Shown here: positions 54,522-64,000 of the stretch, piece by piece | Position numbering within the stretch: position 1 is the first letter of the stretch | Layout: the number at the start of each line of letters is the position of its first letter | DNA from: Leptobrachium leishanense | Lineage: Eukaryota > Chordata > Amphibia > Anura > Megophryidae | Length of the DNA: 64,000 nt | Direction: 5' to 3' | NCBI GenBank assembly: GCA_009667805.1 | Contig: CM019063.1 | Span: forward strand, 350,572,942 to 350,636,941 | Program-made: the position numbers and the translations under genes | The notes under the pieces: model-generated | Seen by the model: the letters and a program-made list of their open reading frames with translations, nothing else | The model's database searches: none | Told to the model about the DNA's origin: nothing

Positions 54522-56762
54522 GTCTCCCTGCAGACCGCCCCTCCCGGGGGTGGGTGGGGAAGAGAGATGAGAGCGGCGAAGGGGGGGGGGGAAGGTAGGA
54601 GGGAAAAGGAAAGCAGGAGAGGTGAGGAAAAGAGAGAAGTTCTCCCCCCCTCCCCTGGTACAGAGGGGGAAGAAGTAAGTATAGCGCTATAGGTAAGTGA
54701 GAGATCAATTAACCAAAAAAGGAAGAGTGAAGTGAAGGAAAGATTGTAGGGTGGTATAGTGGAAGCAAGGATATGAGACAAAAAACGTCAGAGGGAGGAG
54801 AGGGTATACCTCTGCCGCCCGCACTGGAACAGTGACGTCAAAATCTCTGGGGGGTGAAAAACAGCAGGCTAGGAGTAGTCGGTCGATAAGGAGATGTACA
54901 CCAGTAGGGGTTCCCAACCATTGCCGCACGCCTGCGGTATAATATAACACAATGAACCATGAAGAAATATGAACGGTAATAAAACAGGTTTGATTTGTTA
55001 AGGAGAAGGTCATGAATGATAGAGCATGTAATACATTTTGCATAAGGAAATCAACAAGTGTCCATCCCAGTCAGGAGACTAGTGAGTGCGAAAATACAGT
55101 TTCCCCGTAATGCGCAGTCCGCGGATACAGATACCAAATGAAGAGAGACACAAAAAACAAAAACAACCCCCCCTTCCCTTCAGCTTCACCCTCCCCCCCA
55201 GTAATATCACCCCCTCACAGTGATAAAAATGTCAACCTAGGTCACAGATATTCTATCTGATTATCGCCGGTCCGGGACCATCCCGTGTGGAAGTCCAAGG
55301 TCTCCGCCGGTAAGTGCGTGTAGGTCAGCAGGTGTATGAAACGGAAGGTCATCGCATATCGTGGGCCGCATGGCATCGTCCCTGTGTTTGTGCAATCTTT
55401 GCGAACTCCCCTCCTTTTTCTTGCCCCGTTTTCCCACTTTCCCCTTTTTCTATTTTTTCTCTTTGTCCTGTTCCTCCTTCCCCTTCCTTTTATTTATATA
55501 TATTTTTTTTTTTCCCTTCCCCTGTCCCTTTCTTTTTTTTTTTCCCCTTTCTTTTCTTTCTTTTTTTCTTTCTTCCTCCTTTCTTTTTTCTCTTCTTTTC
55601 CTTTTCCCCTCCCCTCCCCTCCCTCCCCCCTCCCTCTCTCTCCTCATTACCCCTTTTCCTTCTTATCTCTCCCTTCCCCCTGATCCTCCCCTTTCCCTCC
55701 CCTCTCCATCCCCTCCCTCTCCCCCCGTCTCTCCCCTCCCAATCGCGTCCTCTCTCCTCTCCCCTTCCATCCCTCCCTCCCTGTCCCCCGTCTCTCCCCT
55801 CTCCTCCCTCTCCCTCACCCCCCCTTTCCATCCCTCCCGGTGTCCCTGCCCCCATTCCAGTATCACCTGTCTTGTGTCATTTGTGTTGTCCATTCCTTTA
55901 GTCTGGGTGTCCATGAACTCTCTCTCCACCCGTAATCTACGTTGTCCATCTTTGTACTTTTCCAGAACCATTGGTCTAGTATTGTCTGTTCCTCAGTGAA
56001 TTCCTCGTTGAGTCGCGTATAGGTTCCAAGGGATGGTTGCAGCTGGTAACAAGTTCGAGTGGTGTGAGTGATCCGAGCAATTCCCAATGTAGTGCAAGAA
56101 CAGTGTTCTCCGACTCCTACGTCCTCAAATTAGCGCGTAGGACTTTTAGTTAATAACTCTGCCCGTTGTGGGATAAACGGTATATAGAGGTGTGAATGAG
56201 CAGTGTCAGAAGCGGCACAGAGGGTTGTCGTAGTCATGGTGGTGGTGTCTGTGGTGATCTGGGTGCCGGTATCCTTGTGATGTATATTGTTCCGTGGGAG
56301 GTCAAAGTCCTATGCATGCATCAATCCCATATAGAGAGTGAGGGTCTTATCTTGGGGAGAGTAGAACCGTAGGCATAGGGTATAAAGAGTCCAGTGTGTG
56401 AAGTGTGTGGGGTGCTGGGGTATCTTTTTGCTAAGGCAGTCTTTAGTGGAGGGAGGAGAAAGACAAACAAGCAGCCAGAAAAAAAAAAAAAAAGTTTCCT
56501 TTTCCCGTATTCCTTTAGAAAGTGTTCTACAGTATAATAATTTGTCTCTCGTGGTATCATGGTATTAGAGGTATATCAGTAAGCGTTAGGACGCGCATCA
56601 TATAGACCGCCATCAGAGGCATAGGGTCGTGTGGGGCCATCCGAGGGCAGTATGTTTCCAAGGGAGTTTGTGATCATATTACATATCAGGAGGTCTGTAG
56701 GAGGAAAAAGCAGTCATCGATTGTATAGTCTGATCTGGGGAAGATTTCTCAGAGTAGAACGC
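54522..56762 (-). other. Long ORF1-ORF2 spacer of the L1
   Basis: 2.2 kb without a convincing gene, far longer than the tens of bases usual between L1 ORFs. It includes a plus-strand polypyrimidine tract (55395-55860). Open frames on both strands of that tract are compositional artefacts. No separate target duplication for an inserted element was found. Confidence 0.75.
55395..55860. repeat. ~460-base polypyrimidine/polypurine tract
   Basis: The plus strand is almost entirely C and T, passing from T-rich runs to (CCCTCT)-type runs. Such tracts can form triplex (H-DNA) structures in vitro; here this is only inferred from composition. Confidence 0.9.
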
Positions 56763-57821
56763 TTAACTGGGCAGTCCGTCTTCGGGTGCTGCCTCACGTT
56801 CCATCTCCAGCCTGGTACGTCTTCGGCCCCCTTGTCTCTGCGGAAGCGGGAGGGGGTCCCCTTCCGGGAAGCCCCATGATTGTAGCAGCATGGGTTCCCA
56901 GTTCTCTATCTGAAGGGCGGGGAGGCCAACCGCATCTAAGAAGTCAGGGAGATCATTGAAGCCCCTCAGTGTGACTGGTCTGTTCTGGATCGAAACAGTG
57001 AGCGCCATCGGGAAACCCCAGCGGTACGGGAGTTGTGCGTCTCTTAAGGCCGTCGTTAGGGGTTTAAGAGCGCGCCTAATCTGCAGGGTGAATCGGGACA
57101 AATCCTGGTACAATGAAATATCCGAACCCTCAAATAACCAAATGCGGGAGGAACGTGCTGCTAATAAAAGTTCCTCTTTGAGGGCAAAGTCAGTTAGATG
57201 ACATAGTACGTCTCTCGGAGGGTCATTGGGTCTCTTATTAAAGCGTCCGCGATCTCTATGTGCTCTGTCCACGTGTTGTAAAGTGATTCGCGGGCCATGT
57301 AGAATGTGGACTAGAAAGCTACGGAGGTCTTGGACAGAGTCCATCACTCCCCTGACACGCACATTTTGTCTTCTGGATCGATTTTCGAGGTCATCGATTT
57401 TGCGCGCCACTGCGTATAGATGGTCCGAGGCTCCGGCATGAGTGGTGACAGGAGTATTGGTAACTGGAGCGGCTGGTCTTGTTGCGGCCTCCTCTAACTG
57501 CGCCACGCGGTCTGACATGGCCGCCATGTCCGCACGTACCTCGGTTATATCTTTGCGGAGATCTTCTCTGACCGCTCCAATTAAGCGTTGGATATCATCT
57601 CTCGTCGAGAAGGCCGCCACCATATCTTCTATCCGGCGGGTCCTGGCGTCTCCGTCCAGCCATGATTCTTCTGAGTCAGCTAGGGACGGTGGGGCCGCCA
57701 TCTCCGGCGCTACTGGTCGATCGCGGGAGGTGCGTAAAAAGTGGTCCAGGGTCCCCGAAATGGGTGGTCTCGGGGTGTCTGGGAGAGAGGGGTCCTCCGT
57801 TCTCCTTCTGCTTTTCCCCAT
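56763..57821 (-). CDS. L1 ORF1 protein, 352 aa, intact
   Basis: RNA-binding chaperone of the L1 RNP. Residues 1-70 are Pro/Ser-rich. About 75-140 is a predicted coiled coil (DDIQRLIGAVREDLRKDI onwards). Near 160, DDLENRSRRQNVRVRGVMDS is the conserved entry to the RRM. IWLFEGSDISLYQDLSRFTL and LPYRWGFPMALTV mark the C-terminal domain. The ATG at 57821 follows a 5' UTR of about 100 bases. The protein is only distantly similar to the ORF1 at 4309-5265, so the two elements belong to different L1 lineages with similar tails. Confidence 0.92.
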   Translation of the reverse strand: MGKSRRRTEDPSLPDTPRPPISGTLDHFLRTSRDRPVAPEMAAPPSLADSEESWLDGDARTRRIEDMVAAFSTRDDIQRLIGAVREDLRKDITEVRADMAAMSDRVAQLEEAATRPAAPVTNTPVTTHAGASDHLYAVARKIDDLENRSRRQNVRVRGVMDSVQDLRSFLVHILHGPRITLQHVDRAHRDRGRFNKRPNDPPRDVLCHLTDFALKEELLLAARSSRIWLFEGSDISLYQDLSRFTLQIRRALKPLTTALRDAQLPYRWGFPMALTVSIQNRPVTLRGFNDLPDFLDAVGLPALQIENWEPMLLQSWGFPEGDPLPLPQRQGGRRRTRLEMEREAAPEDGLPS

Positions 57822-58233
57822 GGTCCAAGTAGTCAGCGAATATAGCTGGTTAGTGGCGGCTAGGTCGGGAGCGATAGAGTTACGCGGCCATCTTCATTCA
57901 GCGCCAAGCCACGCCCCTAAACACATCTTTTTCTTTAGTATTTAAAAAATTTTATTACAAAGAAAGGTCACATAAACATCTACATAAGGCCATGCAGGGC
58001 CAGAGGAAAGGTCAAACAGGCACAGCAAGAAGAGAAGCACAGGAATCATATAGGGGGGAGTCTGCAATAACAAGAAATCACAGCTTACTAATAAAGAGAA
58101 TACAAAACAATATAAAGGGGGTAAGATACTTATAAGTCCTCCTAGTCAGCCAAAAAGGGGGCAAAAAGTCCACATGAAAAGTAAAATACGAGTCCTCGTG
58201 GGGGGGGGGATATAAAATCAAAGCAAAAATATA

Positions 58234-59121
58234 CAGGGTTATTCAAAGAGATCCGAATTGCTTGTGAAAGGTAACCGAACGCTGAAAATCAGCGTTCGGT
58301 TACCTTTCCTGACCATTCGGCTATCCAGAGAGCAGGCAATTCACCAAATCCTGGCGAATTGCCTGAACATACGGTGCCTGTTCGAGGGCAGTGAAATCCC
58401 CATAAAAAAGCACTGCTTCGGCTATTCAGAGAACACAAACCAGCAGTGAAAGGTTCCCCTAATGCCCTGCCATTCGGTGGTTTAATTCGGCAAGTTTATT
58501 CAGGAGAATCCCATAGGCCTCAATGTTAAAAATATTCCCGTTTTAATTCAATATCTAATAAACCGTTCATTATAAAATTCTGCAGCAAAATGTCTCTTTA
58601 TTTATAGATTTTTTTAGGATACTTTAAGCATTTTTCTGATTTTTTTTTTTTTTTTAAAAGTCCGATTTTTTTTTGATTTTTTTTCAGTTTACTTATTTTT
58701 TTTGTAACAGCCCTCTTTATTATCATTCCCTGGACCTCCTGTGAAAATTTCAGACATTTTCGCTCAGTAGTTTGTTTGCAAACAGCGTTTCATTTTCCCA
58801 GATTCATACAAAAGGTTTTGCTAATTTATTCACTGCCTCCTCTAGGTCACAGCTGCTTCGGCTCTGTGTGATTCGGCTCCTGTTCGGCTCCTATTCAGGT
58901 TTTTCGAAGGTTAATCCAGATGTTTTTGCTTGTTTTCAGCGTGCATTCGGTTAGTTTTCGTCAGGTTTGCGGCAGCTTTTCCCTGCAATTTGGGGACCCT
59001 GTGCTGTTTGCTGAATACACCGCAGGGCCACCGAAATGCAATCGGCAAAAGGAACTGAATTGAAGAGAACGAAAAGTCACCGAACGTGCGGTGACTTTTC
59101 GAATCTCTTTGGATAACCCTG
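58234..59121. mobile_element. MITE with CAGGGTTATTCAAAGAGA termini
   Basis: The left end CAGGGTTATTCAAAGAGAT mirrors the right end. ATA flanks both sides (58231-58233 and 59122-59124). A perfect hairpin (AAGGTAACCGAACGCTG stem, 58264-58307) follows the left end and another (AAAGTCACCGAACG stem) precedes the right. No gene. Superfamily not assigned. Confidence 0.8.
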
Positions 59122-59337
59122 ATAGGGTCTCTGTGATGCAAAAATTGATCACCAGCTGGAGAATGTCAGCGGGAGAAAGAAAATAAAGTAATGGCCGAAG
59201 CATCTCTAAATTAAAGGGGGGGGAACAACAGCAGAAAAGCAAGAAGTCTCATCAGCCGGCATCCCTTAGCAGAATCTCACGTGCAGCAGGCAGGGTACTG
59301 CGCAGGCCAAGTCCGTCAGCATCGAAAAACCTGCTAC

Positions 59338-60556
59338 TAGGGATGAGCCGAACACTCCGAGTTCGGTTCGGAGCCGAACCTTCCAAATGTTCGGATCCGA
59401 ACCCGAACTTTCCAAATGTTCGGATCCGAACCCGAACTCGATACAAGTCAATGGGGCTGAAAATTCTGTTTTTAGAGTGCCCCTCCAAGAGGGCATATAT
59501 GCTAGATATTTGCCATAAAAGGTGTATGGGGGTCCGGGTAGTGCCCTGGGGGACAGGAAACAAGGACAAAAAGGACAAAAAAAACAGAGTGCGCTGCGTC
59601 CACTAGCGGCGTGTGTGCGTGATTTGGAGACGTCAGACCCTGCTGCTGTCCGGCCAACATAACGTCCAAACACCCAAAGTTTCCTGGTTTGGATCCGTAA
59701 AAAAATCACGCACAAAAATGCGCATTGTATGACCGTTTTCGCGCATTCCGTGAAAAAAATACGGCAATGCGTTCGGACGCACTTTCGGTCGCTGTGAAAA
59801 ATGCGTTCGTCTGACCCTAGCCTTATCTCACTTTCCAAATCGGCTATTTGGTCCAGATTGTTCTCTTTTCCTGCCATTCTCCTGGTTTTCACCTTTCTCT
59901 GAACAACCCTGAGAGAGAGGTGAAAGCCAGGAGAACAGAACAATCTAGACCAAATAACCAATTTGGAAAGTGAGTTAAATGGGAGAATGTTTCTGGTTTG
60001 GCTATTTTGACCTAGAATTTTCACTTCTCCAGTTATTCTCCTGCTTTTCACCGCTCTCTGAATAACCCTGTGAATGTTTAATCCCGAGGTGAAAAATAAC
60101 ATTGCTTTAGATGTTATTTTGAATTTTTTTCAAACACCAGTTAAATGCAGCATATTAGGATGTTTTAGGAGGGAAATTAATTCTCAAATCTCAATCAGAA
60201 GCAGACACCACCCCACCCCCTCAGTATAGTGTACAATGTATCAAATTGATTACCAGACTAAAAACACCTGGTGTTATGCCGTTTGTGAACAGAGGTCATT
60301 TAGAGTTGATAATCTTTCCACGTACACATTAGTTTTTAATTCAATATCTAATAAACCGTTGCTTATAATATTCTGCAGTAAAGAGTCTCTTTATTTCTAG
60401 ATTTTTTAGTATTTTTTTTAAGCATTTTCTATACTTTTTTCAAATTTTTTTTTTTTTTTTTAACTCGAACCGAACACACCCAAAAAGTTCGAAGTTCACA
60501 AACTTTTGAACTGCCAAAGTTCGGGCCGAACGCTGAACCCGAACAGCTCATCCCTA
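59338..60556 (-). mobile_element. Non-autonomous hAT related to hAT copies 1 and 2
   Basis: The termini are TAGGGATGAGCCGAAC and the complement of TAGGGATGAGCTGTTCGG. 59460-59580 matches the 3' end of hAT copy 2 (34617-34720) as reverse complement. No transposase. The flanking 8-mers (CCTGCTAC and CTGTTAAC) do not match, so the target duplication is decayed or the ends are rearranged. Confidence 0.82.
59826..59977. repeat. Palindrome inside the hAT derivative
   Basis: Arms of about 68 bases (CTCACTTTCCAAATCGG... with its complement CCAATTTGGAAAGTGAG) with a small loop near 59905. Probably a nested MITE. Confidence 0.8.
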
Positions 60557-60729
60557 CTGTTAACAATCACACTCCTACCACTCTGTCAACCAATACATAC
60601 TGGTATCACTGAGACACACACACTGACTGAAAAACAGTGCTTGGCATTCACTGGACCTGTCTGGAAAAGTGAGAGACAGAGACTGCCAAAGATTGGGAGG
60701 GAGGATGCAAGAAGGAGATATGGACACAA

Positions 60730-61487
60730 ACTAGGGGGATGTGCAGGGCACAGAGATGGGTACAGGCTGGGGGGAAGACAGGGAAGAGAGATGAGCACAG
60801 GCTGGGGGGGAAGACAGGGAAGAGAGATGGGCACAGGCTGGGGGAATACAGGGAAGAGAGATGGGCACAGGCTGGGGGAATACAGGGAAGAGAGATGGGC
60901 ACAGGCTTGGGGGGAATACAGGGAAGAAAGATGGGCACAGGCAGGGGGTAATACAGGAAAGAGATGGGCACAGGCTGGGGGAATACTGGGAAGAGATGGA
61001 AGAGATGGGCACAGGCGGGGGGGGGGGAATACAGGGAAGAGAGATGGGCACAGGCTAAGGGAATACAGGGATGAAAAATGGGCACAGCCTGAAGATGGAA
61101 TACTGGGAAGAGATGGGCAAAAGCTTGGGAGAATACTGGGAAGAGATGGGCACAGGCTGAGGGAATACTGTAAAGAGATGGGCACAGGCTGAGGAAATAC
61201 TGTAAAGAGATGGGCACAGGCTGGGGGATAGTAGGAAGAGATGAGCACAGGCTGGGGGGAATACAGGGCACAGAGACAGGCACAGGTTGGGGAGATACAG
61301 GGAAGAGAGATGGGCACAGCCTGGAGAGGGAATACTGGAAGAGATGGGCAAAGGCTGGGGGGAATACTGGAAAGAGATGGGCAAAGGCTGGGGGATACTG
61401 GGAAGCGATGAGCACAGATTTGGGGGAATACAGGGAAGAGAGGTGGGCACAGGCTGGGGGAATACTGGAAAGAGAGATGGGCTGTAA
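60730..61487 (+). repeat. Minisatellite of ~32-base units (GATGGGCACAGGCTGGGGGA)
   Basis: More than twenty imperfect units reading GGGAAGAGAGATGGGCACAG then GCTGGGGGAATACA. It resumes at 63557-63815 after the inserted element 61493-63556. Confidence 0.9.
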
Positions 61488-61492
61488 GGGCA

Positions 61493-63556
61493 GAGGCTAT
61501 GACCCCTGTGTAGTGTTGTGTGTATGGAACCCGGTGGCAAGCCGAAGGAGGAGACCAGGAGGGATATAATCAGTTGAACCTTTACTGGGTGAAACAAAAT
61601 ATAAAGTCCAGAACAAAAGGAATGCAAGATGTCTTTGACAAAGTAAAGTCCAGAACGAAGGGTTGTAGGGATAAATAACACAAGTTGTAATCTTTGGAAA
61701 TAGTCCTGGGATAGAGGAATTAGACTGAAGACAGGATCTGGAACCGGTACCAGAGGTATAAAGGCAAGCCTGGAGATGGAACTGGTGCCGTGGAGGCAAG
61801 CCTGGAGATGGAACTGGTGCCGTGGAGGCAAGCCTGGAGATGGAACTGGTGCCGTGGAGGCAAGCCTGGAGATGGAACTGGTGCCGTGGAGGCAGCCTGG
61901 AGATGGAACTGGTGCCGTGGAGGCAAGCCTGGAGATGGAACTGGTGCCGTGGAGGCAAGCCTGGAGATGGAACTGGTGCCGTGGAGGCAAGCCTGGAGAT
62001 GGAACTGGTGCCGTGGAGGCAAGCCTGGAGATGGAACTGGTGCCGTGGAGGCAAGCCTGGAGATGGAACTGGTGCCGTGGAGGCAAGCCTGGAGATGGAA
62101 CTGGTGCCGTGGAGGCAAGCCTGGAGATGGAACTGGTGCCGTGGAGGCAAGCCTGGAGATGGAACTGGTGCCGTGGAGGCAAGCCTGGAGATGGAACTGG
62201 TGCCGTGGAGGCAAGCCTGGAGATGGAACTGGTGCCGTGGAGGCAAGCCTGGAGATGGAACTGGTGCCGTGGAGGCAAGCCTGGAGATGGAACTGGTGCC
62301 GTGGAGGCAAGCCTGGAGATGGAACTGGTGCCGTGGAGGCAAGCCTGGAGATGGAACTGGCGCCGTGGAAGCAAGCCTGCAGATGGAGCTGGCGCCGTGG
62401 AAGCAAGCCTGCAGATGGAGCTGGCGCCGTGGAAGCAAGCCTGCAGATGGAGCTGGCGCCGTGGTAGCAAACTTGCAGATGGAGCTGGCGCCGTGGTAGC
62501 AAACTTGCAGATGGAGCTGGCGCCGTGGTAGCAAACTTGCAGATGGAGCTGGCGCCGTGGTAGCAAACTTGCAGATGGAGCTGGCGCCGTGGTAGCAAAC
62601 TTGCAGATGGAGCTGGCGCCGTGGTAGCAAACTTGCAGATGGAGCTGGCGCCGTGGTAGCAAACTTGCAGATGGAGCTGAACTGGCGCCGTGGAAGCAGG
62701 CCTGGAAGCTGAACTGGCGCCGTGGAAGCAGGACTGGAAGCGGAGCTGGTACCGTGGAAGCAGGACTGGAAGCGGAGCTGGTACCGTGGAAGCAGGACTG
62801 GAAGCGGAGCTGGTACCGTGGAAGCAGGACTGGAAGCGGAGCTGGTACCGTGGAAGCGGAGCTGGTACCGTGGAAGCGGAGCTGGTACCGTGGAAGCGGA
62901 GCTGGTACCGTGGAAGCGGAGCTGGTACCGTGGAAGCGGAGCTGGTACCGTGGAAGCGGAGCTGGTACCGTGGAAGCGGAGCTGGTACCGTGGAAGCGGA
63001 GCTGGTACCGTGGAAGCGGAGCTGGTACCGTGGAAGCGGAGCTGGTACCGTGGAAGCGGAGCTGGTACCGTGGAAGCAGGACTGGAAGCGGAGCTGGTAC
63101 CGTGGAAGCAGGACTGGAAATCAGGATACTCTTGGCGCAATACGAAGGGGAACCACAGTATAACCTGGTTAATGAACTGGAGAAGGCGGCAGGTTTAAAT
63201 AGGGTTCAGGGAATCATATGAACACCGCTCACCTGGAGCTCGCAGGTGGAATTGGGATACCTGAGTACTTGATGGATTAATTGGTGGTATACGAGGATCT
63301 CCAGTGCAGGTGGAATGCAGTACCTTTACTTGACCAGCAGAGGGCCTAGGTCTTCATGCTCTAGGATGGACAATCGCGCATGCGCGCTTGCCTTCTGTTC
63401 AGTTGGATCCCGGAGACGGCGTGGGACACATCCTGGCTCTCCTCCCTCGAGCAGAAGACCGGAACCAGGGAGCGACGCGCCACGAGGGACCTCAGGTGAG
63501 TCTGCCAGGCGTCCCAACATGGCGGCCGCGGTCCGACCGCGGCGTGGGGCATTACA
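61493..63556. mobile_element. TG...CA element inserted in a minisatellite
   Basis: A 5-base target duplication TGGGC lies at 61488-61492 and 63557-63561, both inside minisatellite units. The element starts TGTAAGGGC and ends GCATTACA, so its ends are TG...CA and short inverted TGTAA. That fits a solo LTR or LTR-like non-autonomous element, though other classes are possible. Most of it is the VNTR at 61767-63117. No gene. Confidence 0.7.
61767..63117 (+). repeat. Higher-order VNTR, 32-base and 20-base units
   Basis: About 18 units of 32 bases (AAGCCTGGAGATGGAACTGG plus TGCCGTGGAGGC), one lacking a base near 61894. Then come three GCAGATGGAGCTGGCGCCG units with GGAAGC, seven with GGTAGCAAACTT, and four 32-base units with GCGGAGCTGGTACCGTGGAA. 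About a dozen 20-base units of that last motif alone follow, then one 32-base unit again. Neither unit length is divisible by three, so all frames stay open. Confidence 0.95.
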
Positions 63557-63815
63557 TGGGCACAGGCTGGGGGAATACAGGGAAGAGAGATGGACACAGG
63601 CTGGGGGGAATACAGGGAAGAGAGATGGGCACAGGCAGGGGATTCAGGGAAGAGAGATGGGCACAGCTGGGGAATACAGGGCATAGAGATGGGCACAGGC
63701 TAGAGGGGGATACAGGGAAGAGAGATGGGCACAGGCTGCGGGAATACAGGGAAGAAAAATGGGCACAGCCTGGAGAGGGAATACTGGGGAGAGATGGGCA
63801 AAGGCTGGGGGAATA
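63557..63815 (+). repeat. Minisatellite continuation
   Basis: The same ~32-base units as 60730-61487, separated from them by the 2.06-kb insertion. Confidence 0.9.
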
Positions 63816-64000
63816 CTGGCAGAGCAAGTCAAAGGAGGGGGGAGGGCGTTGCAAAAAAAAATTTTGTTTATATGGCAGAGCCAAACTCTTTAACCTTGTT
63901 AAAGTTGTAGTTAGAAGATTGGAGAACCAGTAATACATATATCTGCATTAGCCACTTAAAAATATGTGGAGCACGCTGTAATAGTTGATGTTTCTTTATA
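63816..64000. other. Unassigned sequence at the window end
   Basis: No feature recognised. Confidence 0.3.

Larger units (their letters stand above)
50086..57917 (-). mobile_element. L1-type LINE, near full length, 7.8 kb
   Basis: A 15-base target duplication TAAACACATCTTTTT lies at about 50071-50085 and 57918-57932. The minus strand begins GGGGCGTGGCTTGGCGCTGA and ends AATAAAAGCTTTTGAATAC plus a poly(A) tail (plus-strand T run at 50081-50091). It holds ORF1, an unusually long spacer, and ORF2 with one frameshift. Confidence 0.95.

Noticed and set aside
55314..55999. Pro/Leu/Phe-rich frames and Gly/Glu/Arg-rich frames
   Set aside because: Translations of a polypyrimidine/polypurine tract. 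Low complexity and on both strands.
60586..61415. Cys/Pro/Leu-rich frames of ~250 codons on the minus strand
   Set aside because: Complement of the GATGGGCACAGG minisatellite. No independent support.
61055..63140. Overlapping open frames of up to 547 codons on both strands
   Set aside because: They arise from 32- and 20-base tandem repeats, which keep all frames open. There is no start context, domain or non-repeat extension.

Overview
The window holds no recognisable host gene. It is a deep stack of transposable elements and tandem repeats from a vertebrate genome, most likely an anuran amphibian. That is inferred from the mixture of Penelope-like elements, CR1 and L1 LINEs, Tc1-like and hAT transposons, TTAA-flanked palindromic elements and a class I (gamma/epsilon-like) endogenous retrovirus. 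Species cannot be fixed from sequence alone.

Layout. 1-2889: palindromes, duplicated repeats and a minisatellite. 2890-6368: a TTAA-flanked element of serial hairpins, split by an L1-type LINE that keeps ORF1 but no ORF2. 6636-11025: Penelope-like element 1 (PLE1) with ~0.45 kb inverted arms and hammerhead ribozyme motifs, itself split by a Tc1 transposon. 11026-27977: hAT copy 1, split by a provirus (12174-27380, 5-bp target duplication). The provirus integrase gene is split by PLE2 (15203-20856, 9-bp duplication), and one PLE2 arm is split by a block of minisatellite plus serial hairpins. 27978-35270: PLE3, split by a long hAT (29412-34795, 8-bp duplication). 35990-37553: a nearly intact Tc1 element. 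37825-40255: two nested TTAA hairpin elements. 41083-49921: SINEs, a CR1 LINE, several non-autonomous elements and minisatellites. 50086-57917: an almost complete L1 with 15-bp target duplication. 58234-63815: MITEs, a hAT derivative, and very regular 32-bp and 20-bp tandem repeats.

Coding capacity. Intact open frames are two L1 ORF1 proteins (4309-5265 and 57821-56763) and the retroviral env (14221-13016). L1 ORF2, CR1 ORF2 and the second Tc1 transposase each carry only one or two lesions. Gag, pol, the PLE reverse transcriptases and both hAT transposases are pseudogenes. Many long open frames in the minisatellites are artefacts of repeat units whose length is not a multiple of three.

The nesting gives a relative age order: PLE1, then hAT copy 1, then the provirus, then PLE2, then the minisatellite/hairpin block. 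The most interesting signals are the hammerhead ribozymes in inverted PLE arms, the elements made of consecutive hairpins, one minisatellite family appearing in three unrelated settings, and the ORF1-only LINE.
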